From assembly GCA_031552405.1 (NCBI GenBank), contig JAVBMN010000001.1:112184-176183 (forward strand): a DNA stretch of 64,000 nt, given 5' to 3'. The stretch comes from UBA1794 sp031552405 (GTDB taxonomy: Bacteria; Bacteroidota; Bacteroidia; Bacteroidales; Bacteroidaceae). Both the position numbers and the translations under genes were made by a program. Each line of letters opens with the position of its first letter. Position 1 is the first letter of the stretch. The notes below the pieces were generated by a model. That model searched no databases. It had not been told where the DNA came from and was given only the letters and a program-made list of their open reading frames with translations. This document shows positions 1-6,905 of this stretch, piece by piece.

Positions 1-25
1 CTCTATTCCCCGAAAGCTTAAAACT

Positions 26-215
26 ATATGTGCGTTGGCAGGTCTCCTGACTTATCCCCGTTTTGAGCAGCCTTCCCACACCTCAAGTGATGCAGTGGCT
101 AAATAATTGTTTGTCAAAACGTTGCATAGGACTTACAGTAGCGGGTCTGTTCAGGATTTGCACCTGATTCCCTCTTCGTCAAACGATACCGGATGCGGCG
201 CGTTTGAACCAATGC
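26..215 (-). ncRNA. Cobalamin (adenosylcobalamin) riboswitch
   Basis: Read on the minus strand, this stretch carries the conserved cobalamin riboswitch core. The element GAATCAGGTGCAAATCCTG lies at about 153-171, followed by ACAGACCCGCTACTGTAA at about 132-149. GCCACTGC and a purine-rich joining segment come next. The terminal B12 box, AGTCAGGAGACCTGCC, lies at about 37-52. The order and spacing of these blocks match the family. The RNA binds cobalamin and normally represses transport or biosynthesis genes, typically BtuB-like TonB receptors in Bacteroidetes. The controlled gene must lie left of position 1 and is not visible here. The exact ends of the aptamer are approximate. Confidence 0.93.
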
Positions 216-329
216 GGAGGCAAAGGTATGGCTTTTATTCAGAACAGGAAAGGATATTTGGGAATTTGTGAATAAAGACATCCCTCTTGCACAGATGGGG
301 AAACTGATGTCTCATTGCCAAAGAGTAAA

Positions 330-775
330 TAAACAAACTCCTTCCACGTTCCACAAACTCCTAAAAGCCCTTACAGCAAAGAGTTTCAGAGTGGAGGCCT
401 ATCATAATCACTGTCTCCACAAGAGGATTTAAAGAGAAAAGTGGAACGTGTGGAAGGAGGTAAAATACAGCGCTACGTTTAGAAATCCCAGGCCTGAGTT
501 GTGGCAATTTCAGGCCTGAGATTTGAAAACGCAGGCCTGGCTTCTGCCAACCGTAGCGCTCCAGTTTTCGTGCGCACCAGGCAACTATCTGGTGCGCACG
601 AGTTGAAAGATTGGTGCGCACAAACTGTTGAACTGATGCGCATCAGTTTTTCAGAGGGATGCCAAGCTTCGCTTTTATACTGCAGCCGTCCTCAGTGGAG
701 GCACAAGCCTCCACCTTGAATCCTCTTGTAATAAAGGGTTTCAGGAGGTTAGTGGAAGGTGGAAGGTTTGTGCAT
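330..775. repeat. Palindromic non-coding repeat element (copy A)
   Basis: This 600-base gene-free stretch is highly structured. Its outer arms are imperfect inverted copies: the left arm (about 331-428) read on the minus strand gives AATCCTCTTGT...TTAGGAG...GTGGAA-GTGGAAGG, and the right arm (about 719-775) gives the same order on the plus strand. Inside are three CAGGCCTG-type repeats (489-539), flanked by AGCGCTACG and CGTAGCGCT. A block of GTGCGCAC repeats follows (570-621). It ends in an AGAGGGATGCC tag (653-662). A second copy with the same internal order lies at 23787-24126. Short reading frames exist here but overlap repeats and show no protein-like composition. Function unknown; a structured RNA or dispersed repeat is possible. 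Confidence 0.65.
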
Positions 776-785
776 ATTAAAGATT

Positions 786-815
786 AGGGCTGCCACATAA
801 CCATGTAACAGCCCT
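786..815 (-). terminator. Hairpin downstream of the GH43 gene
   Basis: AGGGCTG (786-792) and CAGCCCT (809-815) pair, and an inner ACAT/ATGT extends the stem. Read on the minus strand, it lies just after the GH43 stop codon and is followed by a T-containing stretch. A rho-independent terminator is the simplest reading. Confidence 0.6.
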
Positions 816-841
816 ACCTTAGAATATTTTTGTGTATCTCC

Positions 842-1888
842 TTACTTTTTCTTGAAAACGGAGAGGTTCCACTCCGCATGCCAGGGGATGGTCATCTTGC
901 CACCATCTATGATAATGGGCAGCCAGATGTAGCGAGAATCCTCCAAGTCTTTCTTTTTCCACATGTCGAACAGGGCGATGTAGGCATTCTCCATACCTTG
1001 AACGGGTTGTACGTAGGTGCTTTGTCCGTAGAAAGTCTTCGCGGCATCCACCCCGGTACAAGGATCGCCTAGTACTGTCCACTCTCCCATGATAGAAGAG
1101 GCTTTGGCCAGTTCGGCGCTATTGGGGTCCCATCCAGTACAGCCGGAAGAGAGCATGTAATACTCGCCATTGTACTTGAACACTGCAGGTGCTTCGCGGG
1201 CCTTATCTACGAAACGACGTACATAATTGCCGGTGGGCTTCAGGTAATCATCAGTCAGCTCGTTGATGTACATAGTCTGGTTGTGTTCGGAAGAGCTGAA
1301 CTGATAAGCCTTGCCGTCATCGTCTACAAAAAGAGTCTGGTCGCGGCTCATAGCGTCATTGGGGCGGAAGCTTCCCAGGTAGGTAAAGGGCCCTGCGGGT
1401 GAATCGCTCACAGCCACACCAGCAGCAGCCTTGCTATAATCGGCGCTTTCTACATGCGCCCACATTACAAACTTCTTGGTCTTTTCATTGTAGATCACCT
1501 TGGGGCGTTCCAGTACTTTAGAGGGATGCAGGTCATGATTGGGATCATCGGGCACAGCTTTGAGCGCTACGCCTTCGAACTTCCAGTTCAACAGATCCTT
1601 TGAGGAATAGCAACCTACCCCGGTTACATCCGTGCGGTAACAATCCCATGTAGCCCACGAGGGAAGAATGGTTTTTCCTACTTTATACTCGCCATACCAA
1701 TAGTACTTACCCTTGTGGTACATCAGTCCGCCACCGTGGGCGTTGATGGGGTTGCCATCCGTATCCAGCCACACGGCTTTCGGCACAAAATTCCGGTTTT
1801 TCACCTTCTTTGCGCCCTCCACGCTTAACGGGGCAATCAAAAGCAATACCGCAAGCAACGATAATGCAATCGTCTTCAATTTACTCAT
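842..1888 (-). CDS. Glycoside hydrolase family 43 enzyme, exo-galactanase-like
   Basis: Secreted GH43-type five-bladed beta-propeller enzyme of 348 residues. The start MSKLKTIALS at 1888 is chosen over an upstream ATG at 1954 because a good promoter (TATATTTG at 1931-1938) lies between them. It also begins a clean signal peptide, cleaved about residue 25 (VEGA-KK). The N-terminal motif NAHGGGLMYHKGKYYWYGE is typical of the galactanase-related GH43 subfamilies (24/34). Known GH43_24 enzymes release galactose from beta-1,3-galactan and lack the usual catalytic base aspartate. LERPKVIYN and AREAPAVFKY are further blade motifs. The gene is single, with its own promoter and a terminator-like hairpin. 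The subfamily and the exact substrate are inference. Confidence 0.85.
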   Translation of the reverse strand: MSKLKTIALSLLAVLLLIAPLSVEGAKKVKNRNFVPKAVWLDTDGNPINAHGGGLMYHKGKYYWYGEYKVGKTILPSWATWDCYRTDVTGVGCYSSKDLLNWKFEGVALKAVPDDPNHDLHPSKVLERPKVIYNEKTKKFVMWAHVESADYSKAAAGVAVSDSPAGPFTYLGSFRPNDAMSRDQTLFVDDDGKAYQFSSSEHNQTMYINELTDDYLKPTGNYVRRFVDKAREAPAVFKYNGEYYMLSSGCTGWDPNSAELAKASSIMGEWTVLGDPCTGVDAAKTFYGQSTYVQPVQGMENAYIALFDMWKKKDLEDSRYIWLPIIIDGGKMTIPWHAEWNLSVFKKK

Positions 1889-1930
1889 AAATAATCTAAT
1901 TTGGTTTAATATAGGTTTAATAATAGTATG

Positions 1931-1964
1931 CAAATATAAGAAGTTACATTTCATCTGACAAAAA
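1931..1964 (-). promoter_or_regulatory. Bacteroides-type promoter for the GH43 gene
   Basis: On the minus strand a TTTG element (1959-1962 complement) is followed after 20 bases by TATATTTG (1931-1938 complement). This matches the Bacteroides -33/-7 consensus. Predicted transcription starts near 1924, which excludes the upstream ATG at 1954 and supports translation from 1888. Confidence 0.7.
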
Positions 1965-2000
1965 ACATACCCTCAATAAGCGAAAATTAAGAAATAATGA

Positions 2001-2031
2001 TTGGAAAACCTGCCCATTCTTTGTAATTTCG
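2001..2031 (+). promoter_or_regulatory. Probable promoter of the 2058 lipoprotein gene
   Basis: TTGG at 2001-2004 and TAATTTCG at 2024-2031 are separated by 19 bases, close to the Bacteroides consensus. Transcription would begin near 2038, so translation from the ATG at 2001 is ruled out. Confidence 0.45.
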
Positions 2032-2057
2032 CCGTCGAAACCCAATTATACGAAGAA

Positions 2058-2516
2058 ATGAGAACAATGAAACTAAGAGCCAGACTTCCGCTATTCCTAT
2101 ATGCCCTGCTGACTGTTATATTCCTGATATCATGTACCAAAGAGAAGAAGGATGAGGACAAAGAAAAGCTGCGCGAAGTAGAAATGCAATACGAAAATAC
2201 GGATAGCGACTTTAGCGACAGCGCCGCCGACGAGGGAAAGCTGGACGAAATAAAAGTCATCGAAAGCAGCGATGAGAACGAGTTGGCCACCCGCGAGCTA
2301 AAGAAATGTGTAACCATGCACCGCGATCTGGTTAAGAAATACAAGGCCACAGGAGATGCCAAGTACAAGGATCAGGCCCACCTCATCGAACAAAAGGCCG
2401 CCGGGATACAGGAAAAGCTGCGAAAAGCAGAGTATCAGCCTAAGAGCGGGCAGATCACCCGCACGGGAGACCTCTTCCTGGATATGGAGGCTTCGATAGC
2501 CGATTTGGCTAACTAA
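2058..2516 (+). CDS. Charged coiled-coil lipoprotein, function unknown
   Basis: Small lipoprotein with a lipid-attachment signal: a hydrophobic stretch ends at LIS-C, so the mature protein starts at that cysteine and should be anchored to the inner or outer membrane. The mature part is very rich in Lys/Glu/Asp (KEKKDEDKEKLREVE) and likely helical or coiled coil, with no enzymatic motif. Starts at 2058 (MRTMKLRAR) or 2067 (MKLRAR) both fit; an ATG at 2001 lies on the presumed promoter. It sits between divergent GH43 and convergent ogt genes, so it is probably monocistronic. I do not recognise a family. Confidence 0.7.
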   Translation: MRTMKLRARLPLFLYALLTVIFLISCTKEKKDEDKEKLREVEMQYENTDSDFSDSAADEGKLDEIKVIESSDENELATRELKKCVTMHRDLVKKYKATGDAKYKDQAHLIEQKAAGIQEKLRKAEYQPKSGQITRTGDLFLDMEASIADLAN

Positions 2517-2538
2517 AGTGCAGGCGCAAAACCTGTCC

Positions 2539-3024
2539 CTACAAGGCAACGCCTTCATGCCTTAGCAGCCATTCCTTTACCGGAAGCCCAGCAGCATAAC
2601 CGATCAGGGAGCCATCAGCACCTATCACCCGGTGACAGGGAATAATGATCAGAATGGGATTGTGATTATTCGCCCCTCCCACCGCACGACAGGCGCGGGG
2701 ATTGCCCATTTGTACAGCCAACTCGCCATAGCTACAGGTGGTGCCATAAGGTATTTCACACAAAGCACTCCACACTTTCTTACGAAACTCCGTTCCTTCA
2801 GGAGCAAGCGGCACAGTAAAGCGGATTAACTCGCCACGAAAATAAGCTTCCAGTTCGCTGATACAGTGTGCTATAACTTTGGGGAAGGCAGAGAAATCGT
2901 CTATAGTGTCCTCCAATTCTCCCTTACCTATACTTACGGCAGTTATAGCCTCTCCATTGGAGCGGATTTCCATAACTCCCAAGGGGGAATTCCAACATAT
3001 GGTAAAAGCAGTGTTCATACTCAT
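2539..3024 (-). CDS. ogt: Methylated-DNA--protein-cysteine methyltransferase
   Basis: Repairs O6-alkylguanine (and O4-alkylthymine) in DNA by moving the alkyl group onto its own cysteine in a single-turnover reaction. The active-site signature PCHRV is at residues 129-133, with the acceptor Cys at 130. The preceding ACRAVGGANNHNP and the helix-turn-helix region (YGTTCSYGELAVQMG) are standard for the family. Length is normal. A TTG codon at 3027 and an ATG at 3018 are alternative starts; the ATG at 3024 is preferred. Cytoplasmic, apparently transcribed alone and convergent with the upstream lipoprotein gene. Confidence 0.95.
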   Translation of the reverse strand: MSMNTAFTICWNSPLGVMEIRSNGEAITAVSIGKGELEDTIDDFSAFPKVIAHCISELEAYFRGELIRFTVPLAPEGTEFRKKVWSALCEIPYGTTCSYGELAVQMGNPRACRAVGGANNHNPILIIIPCHRVIGADGSLIGYAAGLPVKEWLLRHEGVAL

Positions 3025-3144
3025 CAATAATCATACATAAAAAGACATCAAAATTATTCTTTTCTTTTAAAGCGTCTTTGACAGCAAAGATACGAAAGAT
3101 GCCTAAACCACACTATTCTTAGTCTTCAAATTTACATCTTTTCT

Positions 3145-3177
3145 TTTCGGTTATTTCGGAAAACGTCGCTATCTTTG
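3145..3177 (+). promoter_or_regulatory. Probable promoter of the SecDF-head-like lipoprotein gene
   Basis: TATCTTTG at 3170-3177 is a good -7 element. A weaker TTTC lies about 21 bases upstream (3145-3148). The leader to the ATG at 3281 would be about 95 bases. Confidence 0.45.
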
Positions 3178-3280
3178 TATAGACTTTAAAATGAAAGATT
3201 AAAGCGGAATCAACGATGATATGAATGTCGGCCAACAAAACACATAAAAATAAGAGTAATAATCTTCAAAGACAATAAAT

Positions 3281-3715
3281 ATGAGAAAGTTAATTTATGC
3301 AGCATTGAGTGTGTTCCTTTTGAGTTGTTCCACAGAAAAGCAGAATGGCTGGTATCTCATTACAGATACGGAAACAATGGCGGCAGATAAAACTCCTATT
3401 GTAACAGCTTCTGACTTTGAAGCCCTAAGACTTGATTCTGTAGTGCAATCTGCCACATCAGATGCATTTCCGGGACAGACGGTTTTTCTTATTACCGGTA
3501 AAGTAAAAGCTGATAAAGTGGATGCTTTTGCAGATGCTACGGAAAAACATGTAGGTAAGCAAATGGGATTCCTCTACAATGGGGAAATAATAACGGCACC
3601 CCAAATCAATATGCGGATTGAAAGCGGGCATTTCTCAATAACTCCTCCCTCATTTATGGATAACCGGAAAAAGATGGTGCAACTATACAAAGAGCTTCAA
3701 CAGGAAATAAAATAA
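3281..3715 (+). CDS. Lipoprotein with SecDF P1-head-like domain
   Basis: A 144-residue lipoprotein: signal sequence with lipobox LLSC, lipid-modified Cys16. Residues 92-121 (GKQMGFLYNGEIITAPQINM, then RIESGHFSIT) closely resemble the SecD/SecDF P1 head subdomain. That consensus reads roughly as a short strand, a D/NG-x-I-SAP turn, then an I-x-G-x-FSIT strand. In SecD this part contacts substrate in the periplasm. Here it is detached from any membrane translocase, so the protein is not a SecD. Its role is unknown; it may be an envelope protein reusing the fold. Transcribed alone from a likely promoter at 3170. Confidence 0.75.
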   Translation: MRKLIYAALSVFLLSCSTEKQNGWYLITDTETMAADKTPIVTASDFEALRLDSVVQSATSDAFPGQTVFLITGKVKADKVDAFADATEKHVGKQMGFLYNGEIITAPQINMRIESGHFSITPPSFMDNRKKMVQLYKELQQEIK

Positions 3716-3716
3716 T

Positions 3717-3741
3717 TGACTCAACAATCAACATTGAGTTC
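3717..3741. terminator. Hairpin after the SecDF-head-like lipoprotein gene
   Basis: ACTCAA and TTGAGT pair around a nine-base loop directly after the stop codon. There is no clear T tract, so termination is only possible. A second hairpin (GCAACCT/AGGTTGT, about 3877-3897) lies in the leader of the next gene. Confidence 0.35.
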
Positions 3742-3929
3742 AAATCCACTCATTTTAGACTAATTACGTATTGTTTTCCCTATCTTGGAGTTGCTTTCTT
3801 TTTTAAAGGAATTACTCTACCGCCAGGTATTATTATGTAATCAGGTACTTCATTTTATATTTTTTCTTTCTTTAACGCAACCTTTTCATTAGGTTGTGTG
3901 TTTCATAGACAACAAATAAAACAAGCATT

Positions 3930-4505
3930 ATGAAACGGATGATTACAATCATAGCACTGGTACTTTCCATTGGAAACGCTTTTGCACAAAGTACAGAGAA
4001 AGACAGCCTCAAAATGGAGAAAGCCGTTCAGGACTCTGTCAAACAGGAACTGAAAGAGTCCGAGAAAAAAGCCAAGGCATTGGATAAGGCAATAGCTGAT
4101 ACGCTACGTTACAGGGCGGCAGTAAACGCCATAAACCATAAGGAGTTTGTAATGCAGGCGGATGAGGTAACCTTTATGCGAGGACGTGAAGTGGAAGTAT
4201 CCTCCGCACTGAACTATGTAGCAATAGATAGTGTACGAGCCATAGTACAGGTAGGCGTAGCAGGTATCTCTATCGATGGTAAAATAACACAGATAGAAAC
4301 GCATACCAGTAAAAAAGGCAATGTAAGTGTGTCTATGGAAGTAATGGGAGTCAGAGCTTCAGTCAGGGTGGAACTGCTATTGCACCATGGCGACAATGAA
4401 GCAGACGTAACGATAGTGCCCAATTTTGTGACTGGTCGTGTATTCCTTAGCGGAGTGGTAATCCCTGCATCGCTCTCAAATACAGTCCGGCAAATAGGTA
4501 GATAG
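3930..4505 (+). CDS. DUF4251 domain protein, exported
   Basis: Exported protein of 191 residues. The signal peptide ends at AFAQ (about residue 20) and is followed by a Lys/Glu-rich helical linker. From about residue 65 comes the DUF4251 domain: FVMQADEVTFMRGREVEV, then the strand pair ending SVSMEVMGV and a C-terminal NFVTGRVFLSGVVIP. DUF4251 proteins are frequent in Bacteroidetes and of unknown function; the fold is beta-rich. The gene is monocistronic, with a hairpin in its leader and a terminator-like hairpin at 4570. Confidence 0.85.
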   Translation: MKRMITIIALVLSIGNAFAQSTEKDSLKMEKAVQDSVKQELKESEKKAKALDKAIADTLRYRAAVNAINHKEFVMQADEVTFMRGREVEVSSALNYVAIDSVRAIVQVGVAGISIDGKITQIETHTSKKGNVSVSMEVMGVRASVRVELLLHHGDNEADVTIVPNFVTGRVFLSGVVIPASLSNTVRQIGR

Positions 4506-4569
4506 GTTAGGAGTCAATAATATATTAGGAGTTTGGGTCTATTGACCTCTGGCCTATTTTTTTGTTCAA

Positions 4570-4592
4570 CAGGCCTGCAAGGCCTGCTTTTT
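4570..4592 (+). terminator. Rho-independent terminator after the DUF4251 gene
   Basis: CAGGCCT (4570-4576) pairs perfectly with AGGCCTG (4580-4586) around a three-base loop and is followed by a T tract. The stem uses the same CAGGCCTG word that is repeated in the elements at 489-539 and 23787-23860. A second hairpin, CAGCCGG/CCGGCTG, lies at about 4619-4642. Confidence 0.75.
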
Positions 4593-4714
4593 AGTGTTTT
4601 TTGTTTATTTTGTTGGTCAGCCGGGTGCTTGCATCCGGCTGATTTGTTGTATAAGAGTGCTTTTCAGATCCCCAAACCAGAGTAATCAAGCATAGAAAAT
4701 ACCCATAATATGCG

Positions 4715-4746
4715 ATTGCGCACGGCAATGACAGATAGTATCTTTG
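4715..4746 (+). promoter_or_regulatory. Promoter of the flavodoxin operon
   Basis: ATTG at 4715-4718, a 20-base spacer and TATCTTTG at 4739-4746 match the Bacteroides promoter pattern. Transcription would begin near 4753, giving a leader of about 58 bases before fldA. Confidence 0.6.
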
Positions 4747-4810
4747 CATCAAGAAAATCCGGAGTTTATTACATCGGGAAAATGAATATAGTCACTAATA
4801 AAGTATTGAT

Positions 4811-5320
4811 ATGAAAAAGACAGGAGTATTTTACGGTTCATCCAGCGGAAACACCAAGAGTGCAGCCGGAATGATAGCTAACAAATTGGGTATTGATAAG
4901 AACAATGTGCACGATATATCCGGAGCAACTCCGGAACAACTGCAGGAATATGACATCCTGATTCTGGGCTCCTCTACCTGGGGATACGGTGACTTACAGG
5001 ACGACTGGGAAGTCTTTGCAGACAAACTACAGAAGATGGACCTCTCAGACAAGAAAGTGGCTCTCTTCGGAACAGGCGACTCCTCCTCTTACCCCGAAAC
5101 CTTTTGCGATGCAATTGGCATCCTAGCCGAAGCAACAGAAAAAGCCGGCGCCACACTGATCGGCAAAGGAAGAGAAGCCTCGGAGTATTCCTTTGACGAA
5201 TCACGTGCCGCCAATGGTGACATCCTCCTGGGTCTACCCCTGGACGAGGACAATGAACCCGAAAAGACCAATGAACGCATCTCCCGCTGGGTGGAACAGT
5301 TGAAAGCAGAATGCGAATAA
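4811..5320 (+). CDS. fldA: Flavodoxin, long-chain
   Basis: FMN-containing cytoplasmic electron carrier of 169 residues, the usual length of long-chain flavodoxins. The phosphate-binding loop is FYGSSSGNT (residues 7-15). The first isoalloxazine loop is SSTWGYGDL with Trp57, and the second is FGTGDSSSYPETFCDA (residues 86-101). It would shuttle electrons between ferredoxin/flavin reductases and metabolic enzymes, replacing ferredoxin when iron is scarce. The next gene (DUF2023) follows after 18 bases and is commonly paired with flavodoxin in Bacteroidetes, so the two are probably co-transcribed. Confidence 0.95.
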   Translation: MKKTGVFYGSSSGNTKSAAGMIANKLGIDKNNVHDISGATPEQLQEYDILILGSSTWGYGDLQDDWEVFADKLQKMDLSDKKVALFGTGDSSSYPETFCDAIGILAEATEKAGATLIGKGREASEYSFDESRAANGDILLGLPLDEDNEPEKTNERISRWVEQLKAECE

Positions 5321-5338
5321 TATCTTATAAATAAGAGT

Positions 5339-5686
5339 ATGGATAAGCTGAAACTATTCTCACACCTGCTCTACGAATGCAAAAAAGGCGTTCGTAGTGC
5401 AGCCTTGTGCACCCTGCAAAGCCAGTACAGCGAAGCAGTGGTATCCAAACTGGAGAAGAACCAAATGGCATATTTCATCTGCCCCGTGAGCAGCGAAAAG
5501 GTCAATATCTTCTTCGGAGCCGGCGTGTGCATTGATGTATTGCGTAAATTCTGCCACAAACCGCTGAACAAGCTCTCACCAGAGGAGGACTTTATGTTGG
5601 GCGCCATTCTGGGATACAGCATCTGCGAACAGTGCCAACGGTACTGCAAGACAAACCAAAATTTTGCTCGAAAAGTAGCTTCATAA
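5339..5686 (+). CDS. DUF2023 protein, flavodoxin partner
   Basis: Cytoplasmic protein of 115 residues in the DUF2023 family, which regularly follows a flavodoxin gene in Bacteroidetes. Visible features are a helical N-terminus (LKLFSHLLYECKKGVRSAAL), a central NMAY/VNIFFGAG beta segment and five scattered cysteines, including CEQCQRYC near the C-terminus. The cysteine cluster could bind metal, but this is not established. The biochemical role is unknown; its place 18 bases downstream of fldA suggests a function in flavodoxin use or maturation. It ends 11 bases before the convergent exporter gene. Confidence 0.85.
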   Translation: MDKLKLFSHLLYECKKGVRSAALCTLQSQYSEAVVSKLEKNQMAYFICPVSSEKVNIFFGAGVCIDVLRKFCHKPLNKLSPEEDFMLGAILGYSICEQCQRYCKTNQNFARKVAS

Positions 5687-5697
5687 ACCTGCTCTCT

Positions 5698-6711
5698 CTA
5701 AAAGGCAGGCAGGCACCTGATCCAGTAGCCCCCTGATACTAACCACACGAACAGGCACAATGCCAAAATAAACGGCCGGGGGCCTGCTTCCTTAAACTTG
5801 CTGAAATGGGTCTCCATCCCCAAGGCAGTCATGGCCATGGTAAGCAGGAAGGTATCGGCTTCATTGATTCCGCAGACAACTGCCTCCGGCAATAACACTA
5901 AAGAATTGAAGCCTATTACGACTAAAAACCCCACCGCGAACCAGGGTATCACTATGCGTTGCATACCGGTATCCTGGTTCTTTTTTGCCACAAAGAAACC
6001 AAGTATCAGAAGTATCGGGGCCAGGAAGAGCACCCGGATCATCTTTACCAGGATAGCCGTAGCGGCCACCTCCCCTCCCATTGCATTGCCCGCACCTACT
6101 ACGTGCGCCACTTCATGTACCGTAGCTCCGGTGTACAGGCCCCACTGCTCTGTACTGAGGTTAAACAGACCTGCTTTATACATCACAGGATACAGAAACA
6201 TGGCCGTAGTACCGAACAGTACCACAGTAGATACTGCCACCGCCGTTTTATAAGGCTTGTTGTTCAATACTGACTCCGCCCCCAGCACGGCTGCCGCCCC
6301 GCAAATGGCGCTTCCCACGGCAGTGAGCAGTGAGAGTTCCCGGTCCATTTTGAGCAAACGGCCTATGCCTACTCCTAATAACAAGGTGCCTGCAATCACA
6401 ATAAGATCCACTACCGCCGCATGCAGCCCAATGCCCAATACCTGCTGAAAAGTAAGCCGGAATCCGTACAGAATAATGGCCAATCGCAACACCCGCTTGG
6501 CGCAAAAGGAAATCCCCACCGCCCACTCCGCAGGCATCACACCCCGTAGTGTATTGGCATACAGCATCCCCAACAGGATACCCACTATCAGCGGGCTGAG
6601 TGAAAGAAACCTGAAAACCGCCGTGTCCGCAATATAAGATGCAGAACAGGCAAAGAGCGCCACCAGGAGAACCCCGTGCGCAAAATAAAGTTGGGAGCGG
6701 GTAAATGTCAT
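5698..6711 (-). CDS. YeiH-type putative sulfate/sulfite exporter
   Basis: Inner-membrane protein of 337 residues with about ten hydrophobic segments. Diagnostic motifs of the YeiH/PSE family are LRLAIILYGFRLTFQQVL, TAVGSAICGAAAVLG and GATVHEVAHVVGAG. E. coli YeiH is a putative sulfate exporter, and its gene stands beside the LysR regulator gene yeiE. The same divergent arrangement is seen here with the LysR gene at 6906. In some bacteria related proteins export sulfite or taurine-derived sulfate. The substrate in this organism is inferred only. A -7-like TACTTTTG on the minus strand (6786-6793) may drive it. Confidence 0.88.
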   Translation of the reverse strand: MTFTRSQLYFAHGVLLVALFACSASYIADTAVFRFLSLSPLIVGILLGMLYANTLRGVMPAEWAVGISFCAKRVLRLAIILYGFRLTFQQVLGIGLHAAVVDLIVIAGTLLLGVGIGRLLKMDRELSLLTAVGSAICGAAAVLGAESVLNNKPYKTAVAVSTVVLFGTTAMFLYPVMYKAGLFNLSTEQWGLYTGATVHEVAHVVGAGNAMGGEVAATAILVKMIRVLFLAPILLILGFFVAKKNQDTGMQRIVIPWFAVGFLVVIGFNSLVLLPEAVVCGINEADTFLLTMAMTALGMETHFSKFKEAGPRPFILALCLFVWLVSGGYWIRCLPAF

Positions 6712-6746
6712 ACGATTACTTTCTTTTTGCCTGTATTTTTCATGCT

Positions 6747-6838
6747 TTATAGGTCATGAATGAGTCAGGTCATAGTTTCAGTGGGCAAAAGTACAGCTAA
6801 TTCATGAATATCTGTTCTTCTTTCTTTTTATAGGTAAT
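6747..6838. promoter_or_regulatory. Divergent regulatory region with LysR-type half sites
   Basis: Between the exporter and regulator genes lie two copies of TTTATAGGT (6746-6755 and 6827-6835), two copies of AGGTCAT 17 bases apart (6751 and 6768) and a perfect palindrome ATTCATGAAT (6800-6809). The minus-strand -7 element TACTTTTG (6786-6793) sits between them. LysR proteins bind such spaced dyads, so autoregulation plus control of the exporter is plausible. Confidence 0.45.
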
Positions 6839-6871
6839 AACAAAAAGTGATGATGGTGTGCGTATTTATTG

Positions 6872-6879
6872 TACATTTG
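6872..6879 (+). promoter_or_regulatory. -7 element (TACATTTG) of the LysR gene
   Basis: TACATTTG matches the Bacteroides -7 consensus, and transcription would start near 6886. No good -33 element is visible, as expected for an activated or autoregulated promoter. It excludes the ATG at 6858 as the start. Confidence 0.5.
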
Positions 6880-6905
6880 CAGGCAGAAACCAAACCTCCT
6901 CTCTC

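Noticed and set aside
361..719. Two opposed short genes in the left repeat element
   Set aside because: They overlap each other and the inverted repeats, lack start signals and are not kept in copy B.
6858..6905. Upstream ATG start for the LysR regulator
   Set aside because: It lies before the -7 element TACATTTG at 6872-6879, and the extra residues do not belong to the LysR fold.
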